DNA from: Climacium dendroides
Taxonomy: Eukaryota > Streptophyta > Bryopsida > Hypnales > Climaciaceae
Reading direction: 5' to 3'
Assembly: GCA_950106755.1 (NCBI GenBank)
Contig: OX467088.1
Coordinates: forward strand, 11,082,001-11,146,000
DNA: 64,000 bases
The notes under the pieces are model-generated. The model ran no database searches and was not told where the DNA came from. It saw only the letters and a program-made list of their open reading frames with translations. Below, piece after piece: positions 1-11,240 of the stretch (positions are counted from its first letter, which is position 1; the number at the start of each line of letters is the position of its first letter). A program made the position numbers and the translations under genes.

Positions 1-1020
1 AAGAGCAATGCAGAGGCAACAAACAAGGATGAAAGCAAATTGAGGGGAAAGATTAAATTCTATAACTAAGGCAACAATCAAAATTCTTGTGCCACCTTCA
101 AAAATGAGTTGATGAGCCCCCTAATCCTTCAATTCCCACTTCCCAAATTTTCACATTTCCCAATCGTAGTAAATGCAAAGGAGACAATACATGCCTCCAA
201 CAATTTTACAACACCTTAGAAATTTGGAGGTTTAGAACTCATAATTGTCACACTTAAAATTTCAAATAAGAGAAGATGCCGCTATTCTAGTTTCAAAAAA
301 GAATTAGTTTTGCAAGCGAGGAATCACGCCAACGCAATGATGATGACAAGCATTGAAGAGCAACTTAACAATGGCTTGTCTCAGGTTCAAATTGGGAGCT
401 TCTAGAGCAAATTTATGGCAATGATATGGTTCAGCTACAACTCAAAGTTGTTAATCGGGATATTGGTCCACTACTGCAATTGAAAGTGGGATCACATGGA
501 CATTGTCTAGTATAAGACAAGAAATTGTCATTACGTTGGAAGAAAATGGTAAAGATTTCATCATGTTTACTCTAGAGGTTGAAAAAGTTCTTGAGAAAGT
601 ATCTACTTATTTTGACATAGCCCTAAAGACCAGCAAAATATAGAGGTCCTTGGATACTTCAACCTAGCCAGATCTCACCTTGCCTCTTAGCCAACCAAGT
701 CTGGCACTAGTTTCCTCTGTGAAGGTCTCCAAGAAGAGGACTAGACCACGAAACTCCATCAAAAAAGGAATGGGTGATCAACATCATTTGGGAGAACAGA
801 GAAGAGATTGTGAGATCTTAAGAGGAAAATAAGGAGGAGCTAAAGAGGGCTTGACAAGAGAACAAGGTTGATTAGGAAAAAATTGAATCTACAAAGAGGC
901 CTTGAGTTTTCATACTAATTTTTATACTAATTGAATGAATATGAAGGTGGCCACATCCTCATTAGGACCACCATTTGGCATGTGCTTCATTCTTCATGAT
1001 GAAACCATCATAAGTTTTAT
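1..1020. other. No recognisable gene; AT-rich sequence with degenerate coding-like stretches
   Basis: No open frame of useful length and no recognisable motif was found. Around 540-900 the plus strand reads as short protein-like stretches interrupted by stops, which could be an old degraded transposon reading frame. I cannot assign it. Confidence 0.4.
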
Positions 1021-1026
1021 AAAATC

Positions 1027-1234
1027 ATGGAGATGGATTGGATAATGATGATAATTTTTTGAATTTATTGTGCAATTCATAGTTCAATTAGTGAGTTGAG
1101 AAGGCTCTTTCCACCCAAATTTATAAGATTGTGGAGATGAATTGAATAATGATGATGAATTTTTGAATTCATTATCACATTATGCAATTCTTGGCCCAAT
1201 TAGTGAGTTGAGAAGGCTCTTCCCACCCAAGCTT
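1027..1234. repeat. Direct tandem duplication, unit about 104 bp
   Basis: Two adjacent copies share the words GGAGATG, AATAATGATGAT and TTAGTGAGTTGAGAAGGCTC. They begin near 1027 and 1131 and differ by several substitutions and small indels, so the duplication is not recent. It lies just beyond the 3' broken end of the gag-protease pseudogene. Confidence 0.75.
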
Positions 1235-1351
1235 TTGCACTACAAAGCAACTTCTTTTGGAGTTCAATTTTTTCTTAATGTGAAGACATTGCAAAGGCCT
1301 AGGAGGAGAACCATCCGAATCACTAGTTTCTCCTAAATGTCTCTCCGTGGC

Positions 1352-3832
1352 CTAGGCCTGGATGGAAGGTTTTCCTACCACCAATTCCTTGGCTCCCCAA
1401 TCTACGAGTATGTAGGCAGAGTATAACCAAGGTCTGCCAAGCAACATCAGGAAGGGCCTCCCTTTGTTTACACGGATGATAACAAAATTGAGTAAATAAT
1501 CCGTCTTACCAATCCGGGTTGGTACTTGTGAGAGTCTCCCAACCGGATATACTCGAGATTGATCTGCCATCTGAAGGACTTGTTCCCACGCTTCAAAAGT
1601 CGTAGATCCTAAGTCAAAGGCTGTCTCCTCCAACAATAAGTTTACTCCAGATCCTCCATCAATAGGGACCTTTGGAATCGAGCATCCTTCAATCTCCACA
1701 GTGACTTCCAGAGCGCCGGAATCTTCCGGTTGAGAAAAGTTAACTGCCACCGAGGGGAGTTTCACCTTCTTCTTCCATTTCTGCGTCCAGGCATCCCGGA
1801 TGAGCTTCTGATATGACAAATTGTCATATAGGAGCTGTCCGATTGTTACATTCGCCTTCTGATCCTTGATATCCTGGATGATATTGTACTCATGTGTACT
1901 TACATCCGGATTAATCACTACTGGGATATTGTTAAAGCTGACCTTCTTTTGAATTGGCGCCTTCTCTGGTCCAGAGATCTCCTCACGGATCTCTGTGCTA
2001 ATATCCGTAGGAATCCGGTTCCGATCCATCCCCTCCTCAGGGTTAACTTTCTCCGGTTCCCTTGTCTTCTCTTGATCCGAGTCATCACTGGATCTGTGCT
2101 TCCTCCTGTGCTTCTTCCTTCTACCTCTCATAGATTGTTCCAATTGGTCCTTGGTGGAACTGCGGGTGGATACCCGATTGACCATGCTCTCCATCCTGTC
2201 TAATAGTCCCACCTCACACCGTCATTTATCCGGATTCTCCGTTCCGGCTGAGTGACCATAGTTTAGTGCGGTCTGCTCTCTTGGAAGGATTTGAACCTGC
2301 TTGAATGTCGGTCTCAGTTGCAGTGGCCGCGGACAGTGATCCTCCTGATGTCCGTACTCTTGGCAATTCTGACACGGAAGAGTTCGTGGTGCACCTTGCC
2401 CAATTCCCTTATTAGGACACGCGTTAGCATAGTGTCCTGGCTCTCCACATCCGTAACAGATCACCACTTGTCTATCCGGATATCCAAGTCCTCGCATAGG
2501 CTATTGTACCACCATTCCCTAACTAGGTCCCGGTAGATAGTTCCGGCTCAACACGTTGGACCGGATTGGAACTGCAATTCCCTTCCCTCGTGCATAAGTG
2601 GGTTGGACTTGATATACCTCTTCTTCTTCCTCGTTCATCATGGTGTAGTAAGCCTCATCCTCAGGATACACAAAGTGAACTTGTTTCTGCATCCCTCTCT
2701 GACACTCGCTCGGGTAGTGACCCGGTTCTCCACACCTTCCGCACCAGACGTTAGATTGAGAAGTCGGGACGATCTGTCTTGGTTTCCGGTTCTCTGCAAG
2801 GTTGATTTTGATTTCCTCCAATGATTCTTGGATACTCTTCATCATCTTCTTTGAATCCGCATCCTTCGTCTTGACCTTCACAATAGTCTTCTCCCGTGGA
2901 GCTCTTGATCTAGATGATCGGCGAGGTGGCGACTCACTCCCCTCCTCTTCTGAGCTTGACGAACGTGAATCCGAGTCTACTGTCTCGGAACTGTCAGAAC
3001 TATTTTCCGAGTCGAAAACTTCCTTATGGTACTTCCCTTTCCGGTCATCTTTCTTTTTCCCTTTACCCCGTTTCTCACTTCTTCTAGAAGCCTTCCGGAG
3101 TGACTGTGCTGAGTTCTCATAGTTGGTTGCAGCGTCCATAGCATCCCGGAGCGTCCTTGGCCTCGCTTGTTGGATCAAGAACCCCATCGATTTGGGTAAT
3201 CCGGCAACATACCACTCTACTTGTAGACTGGGAGCAATTTCCGTGGTCAGTTTTTGAATAAGCGCCTTCACCCTCTGCCCATACTTCCGTACGGATTCGG
3301 ATGACTTCATCGTTAAGGTACTTAGTCGTCCTAATGCTCGAGCTTCTCCTCCTACGTCTCAGAATGCTTGTAGGAATTCCGTTCTCAACTATTCCCAGTT
3401 ATTCCGAATAAGTTCCGGAACATCCTGATACCATTTGAGAGCTTCTCCCTTCAATAATCTCTGGAAAATTCTTCGCTGGGCCGCCTCATTCTCCTAATTG
3501 GCTAGAGCCGTCGACTCAAACTCATACAGCCAATCATCCGCATCTTGGCTCCCATCACCTTTAAAACGCTTGTATCTCAACCGGATCATGATATCTTCCT
3601 CTCCTTCCGGCTGCAAATTTCCTCCATGTATTTCCGGTTTGTGGTCAGCAGGTGGGGTTGTTCGCCCAACCCCAGTTAGATCCCTTTCTCCTCCAAGTGC
3701 AGGTACAAAAATGGGTTGGTCTTCCGGATCCGTAATATCCGGATCACTAAAACCAACCTTTGATGACTCTCCTAGTTGTTGATTCTTCTTCACGCGTTCG
3801 GATGCTCTTCTGCTTCCTATCCCTTTTCTCAT
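1352..3832 (-). pseudogene. gag-protease polyprotein of a Ty3/gypsy retrotransposon, inactivated by seven stops
   Basis: The open stretches 3832-3494, 3310-2519, 2497-2222 and 2212-1352 belong to one reading frame, so this is a single polyprotein with premature stops rather than four genes. The start used is the ATG at 3832; the frame extends 27 bp upstream only through a GTG codon. Order: a retrotransposon gag domain (ending in a region with LKWYQDVP), a charged Lys/Ser/Glu-rich stretch, two CCHC zinc knuckles (CGRCGEPGHYPSEC and CYGCGEPGHYANAC), a third knuckle-like CQNCQEYGHQEDHC, then a retropepsin-like domain. That domain has the active-site motif IDGGSGVNLL and a C-terminal LLGRPWL. In-frame stops lie at 3494-3496, 3389-3391, 3359-3361, 2519-2521, 2501-2503, 2222-2224 and 1352-1354 (plus-strand coordinates). 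Each is TAG or TGA in a position compatible with a C-to-T change. The element cannot make an intact Gag-Pol. Confidence 0.85.
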
Positions 3833-3953
3833 GAGTGAGCAATCCGGTTTGACTGACACAACAAGGCAACTTAATCAAGGGACAAATCTGAACTTTCAAA
3901 GATTACGGCTAACCTAATTCCTATACGTTGTGCTAAAGCTAATAGCTTTAGGA

Positions 3954-3971
3954 TCCCCGGCAACAGCGCTA
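3954..3971 (-). other. Retrotransposon primer binding site, tRNA-Asp type (degenerate)
   Basis: On the minus strand the 18 bases from 3971 down to 3954 read TAGCGCTGTTGCCGGGGA. This matches the complement of the 3' end of plant tRNA-Asp at 16 of 18 positions as I know that motif; the two differences are G-to-A and C-to-T. It lies about 9 bases inside the LTR-like end and about 120 bases before the gag ATG, as expected for a Ty3/gypsy element. Confidence 0.7.
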
Positions 3972-3980
3972 GATTTTTCG

Positions 3981-4661
3981 TGTCGCAGTACAAAGTAAGT
4001 AAATTCCCTGTTATACTCCCGAAAACTCCTTTAAAGTATAACTAAGTGACTCTAAAGATCGAACCCACGAGATCCTGTGAAGTATTTGGCTTCATTACAC
4101 GATTTATGATGAGTTTGTTTATAAACCCAACTTCTGGTTTCAGATTAATTACCGGAAAAACTATAAAATCCGGAAAATGGAGAATTAGCTTCCCACCACT
4201 ATTCCAGTTCTACCAACTATCCGGTCTGAACAACAATCACAACCCCAGGAGACTATAAATTTCGTCCCTGGTTACCTCTGTAGACCTATCCGTTCCAACC
4301 TAACGGTACTCTTCTGGATACCACCCGGTTTAATTTATCCTCTGTTTCACCATCAGAGGGTTCGCCCCTTAGTTTTTTTAGAGTGGTAGGCCCACCACTC
4401 CTTCCGTAACTTATAGTGGCGGAAGATCCCACTCTTCTATCTTCTATTCTCCTACTTACTACGGATTGGGTTTGATCTCTCACAACAACCTGGGTATTAA
4501 TCCGGATTGCAGGTCATACAAAGACCCCCCGTATGATCCTCTGATATTACAACGACCTTGGGCACCCTCTCCTATCCGTGCGAAGTTAGGTGGTTACAAG
4601 TGAATCCGTCCATTCCAACACTTACTAGAGCTATTCCGTTTACCAAGTATGCATTAGAACA
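3981..4661 (-). repeat. Probable 5' LTR of the truncated gypsy element
   Basis: In minus orientation the segment begins TGTTCTAATGC and ends GTACTGCGACA, giving TG...CA termini directly before the primer binding site. There is no long ORF. The inner boundary is supported by the adjacent primer site. The outer boundary near 4661 is an inference because the partner LTR is missing from the window. Confidence 0.45.
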
Positions 4662-4689
4662 ATTTTCGGGTCCTCATAAGGCCCTGTGA

Positions 4690-5500
4690 GGGCAGTTTGT
4701 GGGCATAGGGAGGGCAAGGAAGATGAAGTACCCATGTACCTACCATTGGTGCCACGCGGTTCTGCCTTCTCAGATTCTCCACAGGTCAGGCCAATTGAAG
4801 TGCATGTGTTGATGCAATTTACGAAGATGGTTTTACTCTGCCATGTAGTGAAAGACTTTTGTGCCTGTACCTGATTGCGATCCTTGTACTAGAAGAAGGA
4901 ATAGTTTATAAAGATGATCGATTATAATATGAAAAAAATCTGTAGCAAAGCTGGACAGACAGCAACAGGAAATGGTGGGAGCGGTGCCACCTCTCATGAA
5001 ATTGTACATTCAGTCATGAAGTGTAAACGACAGTCAGCTTTCGCGACAAACTTCAGTGTGCTTCATTTTTGTGGTGTTTGCTGCAGCACATTAGCATCTT
5101 GCGTTTAGACATGGCTGAGATGGATCCTCCGGCGGCGGCAGTGCAAGCGGTTGTAATCTATAATGACAAAGATTTGAGGGGGAACTGGATTCCTTTGAGG
5201 TTGGAAGTAGGGTCATGGGTTACTGGCGACACTCACAACCTCCCAAAGTCCACGCCCAGAGCTAAGCACATACTCTCCCGCCATATGGTTGTGCATAGCT
5301 GGAATTTTGCGCCTTTCCTGATCGACTAGTACATGAATAAACAATTCAGCTATGAAGTACCAGGCTCAGTGCACAACAATCATTTCTCCAACACAAAGTT
5401 TGGACTCATGTTGGACACATCAGCACACTTGATTATGTTGGTGGTAAACTCCACGGTCTGCCCGGGTTCTCAATGAGGTTTGCCGTCCCCTGATATTCCA
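4690..5500. other. Unassigned segment between two retroelement remnants
   Basis: This stretch lacks the CCGG-rich character of its neighbours. It holds one short open frame (5111-5329, listed separately) and otherwise nothing I recognise. It may be host DNA split by insertions or a captured gene fragment. Confidence 0.35.
5111..5329 (+). CDS. Short hypothetical ORF, possible captured gene fragment (72 aa)
   Basis: From the ATG at 5111 the frame starts MAEMDPPAAAVQAVV and continues with an ordinary, non-repetitive amino-acid mix to a TAG at 5327-5329. After that stop the same frame stays readable for some tens of codons. No family is recognised and no signal peptide or membrane segment is evident. 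It sits between two retroelement remnants, so a transduplicated exon is one explanation. It may equally be a chance ORF. Confidence 0.2.
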   Translation: MAEMDPPAAAVQAVVIYNDKDLRGNWIPLRLEVGSWVTGDTHNLPKSTPRAKHILSRHMVVHSWNFAPFLID

Positions 5501-6174
5501 GTGTGACGCCCTGCCCGTAAAGAGGCTTAAAAGGCCTTATGCAGACCCCAAGATTGTTCTAATGGTAGCAAGACCTTACAGAAGATCGGATACTCAACCG
5601 GATTTCCCACCCAGGAGTTCTAGCGCAAGTAGGGAATCCCTCCCTATCCGCCTAGCCTAACAACGGTTTTCTCACCCGGAATCTCAAACTCTAGACACGT
5701 TGAGGAACTGAAGGACACTCCCAACTCTTTTAATACCTACTCACATGCACTGAAACTTAAAGAATAAAATACACCAAGGGGAGAAGATGTCAACTCTTAG
5801 CTTCTTTCTTTGCTCTCCTCACTTCCGGTCATACAGTAGGCACACAACTCTTATGGCACAGACATACAACAGCAAAAACAGAGGACACCAAAGAATTTTG
5901 CAAAAGAAGGTTTTTTATTCTCCCCCTTCCCTTCTCAGGGCAGGTTTATATACAACACCACAAAAGTGCAAAAAGGCAAAAAGTGCCACGGAATCCAACC
6001 GCATTTTCCGGCTAAACTTCCGATCCTATCTACCTACTACCGGATAGAATCCGGTTCCGATCTAACTCCTCCAGTATGTACAAAAACTTTTACTATCTAC
6101 AATCCTAACCCTAAGGTAGGACTCTTCGGCTCGGCTTCCATCCCTTCAAAGATTTCAATCAGCTTCCGGTTCCG

Positions 6175-7747
6175 TTACCCATCCACAGATTTAGGAACTG
6201 GATCGGCCTGATCGGAATCGAGTGTGGATTCCAGATCGATGGCGGATTCTAGGGTATTTGCCGGTTTAGATGCCTGTGCAGTCATTTTGGGCTTGGGAGT
6301 CTTATTCTTCTCCTCTTCAGCAACTGTCACATCCGGAAACTCTTCCGGTAGGGAGAGTTTCGACAGAGGGACCTCCTTAGCTCCTATCAGCTTTCGACTG
6401 CTCTCTTCAATCCGATCCGCTGAAATCCGCACCTCCTTCAGCCCCGTCTCAACCCGCTCCACGTAATCCGTGAGAATCCTCACTATCCTAGCACCGGATA
6501 GCTTCTTCTCCTTATGGACTTTGTCATCGACTAGCTTGGCCTTGGTGGCGGCCGCCCCTGGTACTCCAAGAACGTCCTTCACCTGATCCGCTACCCGACG
6601 TATTTCCTCTGCTATCTCCAACGTGGCAGCTGCATCCTCTCTCAGAACGAGATTTTCCGCCTTCAGGGTATCCGCCTCTGTCTGAAGTCGGATTACTTCT
6701 TCTGTCCGACTCCAGTACTCGGCCGGATTGGTGATACAGTCGGCTACCTTGGCTATCTAGCGGCGCATCCACTAGTCTTCCGATCACCTGCAGGGTTAGA
6801 TGCTTCACCTCCCAATCCGCCCGGACACTAGAAAGAATGCCAATCAAATTATTGAATGGATCCAGTAGATCCACTTCTTCCTCCATAATACCCTTCCGTT
6901 TCTCCTCTGGAGTTAACGGGCCATGACCTAGAGGTGTTCCTCGCCCATGGGGAGGAGTTGTCTTCTGTCGCTTGACCGGCGGCATTACATCCTCCTCATC
7001 CTCTTCTGTTTCCGGATCCAAATCCAAAACCGATTCCGCTTCATCGTCTTCTTCTAATTCCCCATACTTCAGGAGAGCTCCTTGAGCCTTCCACTCCTTC
7101 TCCTCATCAACCGTCAGGAGCTGATGGTTGTAGTACAGGTGGTACAAGTACAGGCATATGGGTGTAGCCCTACTCTTCCCTACCCTCTCAATGAGCTGGG
7201 TTACCAGATCAAAAATGATCCGGGCCCAATCCACGTTCCGGGTTCCGCTCAGGGAACCAAAAATGGTATTCCCTAGGGTGATTGTCACCCTCGTCGGTTT
7301 CTCCGGATGGAGGATCGGAATGAGAAACCTCAAAAGACGACGGTGTCGGTCGTTTATGCAGTCGTCAACTGAATATCCGTCCTTAGGGTTCGGAACGCCA
7401 TGGAACTTCCCTCGGATGAATTCATCCTTCCGGCCAGCCATCCCAAGACCCCCTACTCGGAAATCATACACTCCTCTCCAGACTTCCTTAGTCCAGAGGG
7501 ACGGATTCCCTCTCAAGGTGTTATCGAACTCATTGGACAATTTGCCCAAGAGTTCCTTCACCATTCTCTCCTCCCGGAATCCCCAAGGTTTCTCAATGAA
7601 CCCCGGGCAACCCATAGAAGCTAAGTCTTCTATGAGTTGGTCCTTCTCCTGGTCATCTGAGGGAATCGCCGAAAATATCTTCCGGAGTTTCACCTCGACC
7701 GGACCGGATCCTGACGACCCCGTTTTCTTCCGACGTATCAGCGGCAT
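6175..7747 (-). pseudogene. Retroelement accessory ORF with frameshift and nonsense codons
   Basis: An open frame starts at the ATG at 7747 (MPLIRRKKTGSSGSG) and runs to 6524 as 407 codons. The last part of that frame turns Gly/Ser/Arg-rich and looks out of frame. From about 6785 the protein-like signal moves to another frame and continues to a TGA near 6175 as a helical, Glu/Lys/Ala-rich coiled-coil-like region. The switch implies a frameshift near 6785, and two TAG codons occur just after it (6772-6774 and 6757-6759). The N-terminal part has a Trp/Arg-rich globular region (residues about 50-220), an acidic stretch with LEEDDEAES, then a basic PPVKRQK patch that could be a nuclear-localisation signal. 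It resembles the extra, non-gag ORFs of large plant gypsy elements, but I cannot name the family. CCGG-rich words and CAG-to-TAG type stops link it to the neighbouring gag pseudogene. Confidence 0.5.
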
Positions 7748-8239
7748 GGAGTGGATCTCCTCTCACACGGATTTCCTCACCGATTCTACCTCACCCGCTC
7801 CTAGCCGCACGTCCCGTTCCTTACTTCTCTCTCCGATCTCAACCGGAAGTACTAGAATTCTATTGAATCACACTATCCTGACACGAGGGTACCAAATGCT
7901 ATAAACAACATGAGGAGCGCCCAATCTCGCGAGGAAATGAAAGGGGTAAAACTGGCAGAGTTGGTCTTTAAATAGTCCCAGGACTCCGCCGTGGTCATAA
8001 TGACTATGTTCCGGTTTGACAGCTTGACATCCGGTCCAACCCTAATCCGGTATCTACCCTAATTTCGGATGGGTTTCCGGTCCCGACCAATTTGAAATTT
8101 CCAACTGAATGAAATCCGATCTACCCACTATTTCATTTTTCGCGTGTATATATCCGATTTTCCTACAACTTGCACTCAATTCTAGTTCCACTTCACTAGT
8201 TTCCGCTCTGAATTCTAGATAAGCTAAACAAAACCAAAA

Positions 8240-9120
8240 ATTTATGTTGCGATAGCTATCATGTACACAAAGTCACAAACTGTAGTAGATACTGTATTGG
8301 ATTAACTATCTTTGCATTTTTTTAATATATGAATAGGGTAGCAGTGAGAAAAACATTTATATAGGTAAGGTAGAAGGCTAGGTTTTTCCTCCATTTACTT
8401 TTAGGGTGAGGAAGAAGTGGATCAATGTCGTCCTTGATTTAGATGGATTACTTTGTGTGTGTGAGGATATACAATATTATTTTTGAGAAAAAAGATATAT
8501 CTATCCCGGTGAGGTTATCCCTAATTTAAAAAATGCCACCATGGAGTTTAGCAGAGTCATTCTAAGATTCTACCTGAAGACATTTTTATGGGAATTAACC
8601 TCCATTGTGAACGTCATAGTGTACTAGTGTGGAACTCCATGAGTAGATCCTATGCCCATTTTGTTTGTAGGTACTTGTTTTGTGGTGTAAGACAATTGTT
8701 GTATGTCCTCAGATAAAAGCACTGCAACGTTATCAAGTGCATGGGAAGAAATGGATAGCTAGTGAATTACAAGCTATGGGGATTAGACGATGAATTATTG
8801 TAGATTAATTTGGATTCAATTTGGAAAGAAACCAAGATATAGTCAAGATTTGTTTCAAGGGAGGCTTTTAAATAGGGTTGTTTCTAATTTAATTCTACTT
8901 GGCCAGTTGGCCTTACAACCGAAGAATTGTAAAAGAAATTGTTCCTTAATCTCAAACAATTGTTTTCTCCTCACATAGTAATCTAATTCTAAAATTTCAC
9001 CCTCTACTCTTAAGAGTCAGAAGGGTTGAGTTTAACTCTCCAATTCTATTTTTTTTTTTAAATGTATATCTTTATATTTTTTTCTTTCTTCTTTTCCTTC
9101 TTGTTTTTATTTTTTTTCCT
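8240..9120. other. Intergenic, no feature recognised
   Basis: AT-rich sequence with many stops on both strands. The CCGG-rich character ends near 8220, which I take as the edge of the retroelement block. A T-rich run lies at 9049-9118. Confidence 0.5.
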
Positions 9121-9129
9121 CCAAATCAA

Positions 9130-9690
9130 AATGATATTGTAGGAACTACTCGATTGGGCACTTCAACTTCCAACTTGGCACCGGCCACTTGTCAAACTTG
9201 GACTTGTATCATTATCTAGGAACCATAGAATCTTCTTCTATCAACTTGGAATCAATAGACCTTCAACTAAGGCTTGCAAAAAGTACAACTTGCTTCAGCT
9301 TTTAAACTATCCAATTGTTCTTGTTACCACTCAATCTAACCCTTGTTTCCTTCTTTGGAAACACCAAATCTTCTCCAACAATTTGGTCTCTCTTAGGCTT
9401 CTTTTACAACTTGATCACTCACTTACAGTCTTACTTGCTTCAATTATTCATATTTCAACTCCTAATTGGCAGCTAACATGAATTGTTTACAGACACAACT
9501 TGGAATCTAAATAGGGACCACTTTCAACTTTAATAACATTCCAAATGGGACTACTATCAATTAAGACACTCAACTTCATTGATTTGATTACACACATTAA
9601 CATCCATAAAAATTCCCAACTTGATCGCACTTAGATATACCCATTTGGACTCACACTTCTGACTTGGGATTAAAATAATTTTAACCATTG
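9130..9690 (+). repeat. Degenerate array of a CCAACTTGGAC-like short motif
   Basis: Variants of CAACTTGGAC, CCAACTTGGC and CAACTTGGAATC recur every few tens of bases in G-poor sequence. The same motif family returns at 11.89-12.9 kb, with unrelated G-richer sequence between. No coding signal is seen. Confidence 0.5.
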
Positions 9691-10299
9691 TTGTAAATCA
9701 ATGAATTGGTTCACTTCTTAGAAAGTAGAAAATATATTCATTATGCTAAAATTTAGAAGTTCAAAAGGATTAGTATTTAGTATTAAACTCAAAAAGATTA
9801 GTATTCCGAAGTCTTTTATTTGATAGTAATAGGAACTTTGGGAAATTAGGATGAAAGCCTAGAAAAGGCAATTAGGAGAAAACAAAGGGAGAAAACCTAG
9901 ATCAAAATGGAAATTTTTAACTAAAAAGATTTTAGGCAAGATTTGGTAAAGTAATCTAACTAGGCCAATGGTTAAAAATGACATTAGGAAAAAAGTTAAA
10001 AACAAAAAAATGGCAAACATAAAAAACATAAAAGTAAAAATAAAAAAATAGATAAAAGGAAAAACAACAAAATTGACGATCAAAAATCTAAAAATGTTAA
10101 AATTAAAACTAGAACTAAATTAGAAAGAAGCTAAAACTACAAAAAGGAAATATAAAAAACAAAAAAGAAATTAGCAAAGAGTTAAAACTAGTCTAAAAAC
10201 ATTAGAAAAATAGGCAAAAACTAAAATGCTGAAGGAAACATGAAAAGTGAAAGCATACACGAAAGCAAAGGGTAAAAAACACTAGTTTAGAGAGTTCCG

Positions 10300-10396
10300 C
10301 ACCAATTTAGTGCAGTCCCTGCTAAATTGGTGCAGGCCCCACCAAAGTAGTGCAATTTGCAATAAATTAGTGCAATTTTAGCACCAAATTAGAGTG
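10300..10396. repeat. Degenerate tandem repeat of about 20 bp with GCACCAATTTAGTGCAG words
   Basis: Five related blocks such as CACCAATTTAGTGCAGTCCC, GCTAAATTGGTGCAGGCCCC and AATAAATTAGTGCAATTTT follow one another. Because the unit contains GCACC and its near complement, adjacent blocks can pair with each other. Confidence 0.6.
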
Positions 10397-10744
10397 GATG
10401 AATGCTAATTAAGTAGCTAATCTGTTGGGTCATTGGTTTAGGAGGTTTAGGGTTTAATTCTCAATCCCTCTCCTCTCTCTTTGCAATTGTGTGTGTAGAT
10501 GTATGTTTTGTGAGCAACTTTCATGATTATGAATTTTGAAGTATGATTAGTTAGAGTTGAGGAAAAAGAACCATGTAGGACAATTTGTCAAGTAGTCTCA
10601 CTCCTTTGAGGAAATTGAGTGAAGAAGAGTGAATTTATTTAGATCAGATGGGAAATTGGGTGAAAGAATGAAAGTGAATTAGGGTTTTCTGAGAATGGAA
10701 GGGAACCACCAAGTCATATTGGGAGAACGTAAATTGGGATGGAG

Positions 10745-11240
10745 TTGGTTATTGGAGAAGAACTGCACCTTCAAGTTAGTTTTCAATCAAGACCAATCTT
10801 GCCCAATTTGGAGCTCAAACATGGCGGAGGTGGTGGATTTTGTGGCGGAAGGTCTACTGTCGTAGGATTTCAGAGCTGAGACTTCGTGGGATAATGACTG
10901 TAGCAAATTGATGAAGCACAATGAGCTGAAATTTTGGGAGGAATTGCATCTTCAAGCTAACTTTTCATAGAGACCAAGCTCGTCCAGTTTGCAAGAATAA
11001 CAAGGAAATGGTGTCCATTTTGGTAGAGGGAGGTCAGCTACCACCTTCAAATGGAGGTGCAACTTTGGAGGGCAATAGCGGAAGAATGGAAAAGTGGATT
11101 GGGCTGAAATTTGAAGAGGAGATGGATTGCAAATTTGTCTTTCCAAAAAGTTAAAACTTGCTTGATTTGGAGTAAGAATGAAGAAATGGCAGTTGTTTTG
11201 GTGGAGAGAGCCTAGCTGCCTCATTGGCGGCGAATTGGGT
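10745..11240. repeat. Degenerate tandem repeat, period about 180 bp, three copies
   Basis: Copies start near 10758 (GAAGAACTGCACCTTCAAG), 10939 (GAGGAATTGCATCTTCAAG) and 11117 (GAGGAGATGGATTGC). Each continues into an A/T-rich part, an AAGCTTGCC-like word and a G-rich TGG block. They are diverged. The spacing is satellite-like but there are too few copies to call a satellite. Confidence 0.55.

Larger units (their letters stand above)
1352..4661 (-). mobile_element. Truncated Ty3/gypsy-type LTR retrotransposon (LTR-like end, PBS, gag, protease)
   Basis: Read on the minus strand the order is LTR-like segment (about 4661-3981), primer binding site (3971-3954), gag (from the ATG at 3832), two CCHC zinc knuckles, and an aspartic-protease domain ending near 1352. 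No reverse transcriptase, RNase H, integrase or 3' LTR follows, because homology-like sequence ends near 1250. The copy is therefore 3'-truncated. The right LTR edge is a guess (the best TG...CA boundary) because no second LTR is present for comparison. The element is rich in CCGG words, unlike the flanking DNA. Family-level assignment (Ty3/gypsy, Metaviridae-type) rests on domain order and the primer site. Confidence 0.75.

Noticed and set aside
5502..6180. 3' LTR of the second retroelement starting TGTGACGCCC
   Set aside because: The start looks LTR-like, but I found no matching copy at 7.9-8.2 kb or elsewhere in the window, so the boundary is unsupported.
7870..7900. Primer binding site for initiator tRNA-Met in the second retroelement
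   Set aside because: The minus strand reads GCATTTGGTACCCTCGTG, which shares only TGGTA with the usual TGGTATCAGAGC site, so I do not call it.
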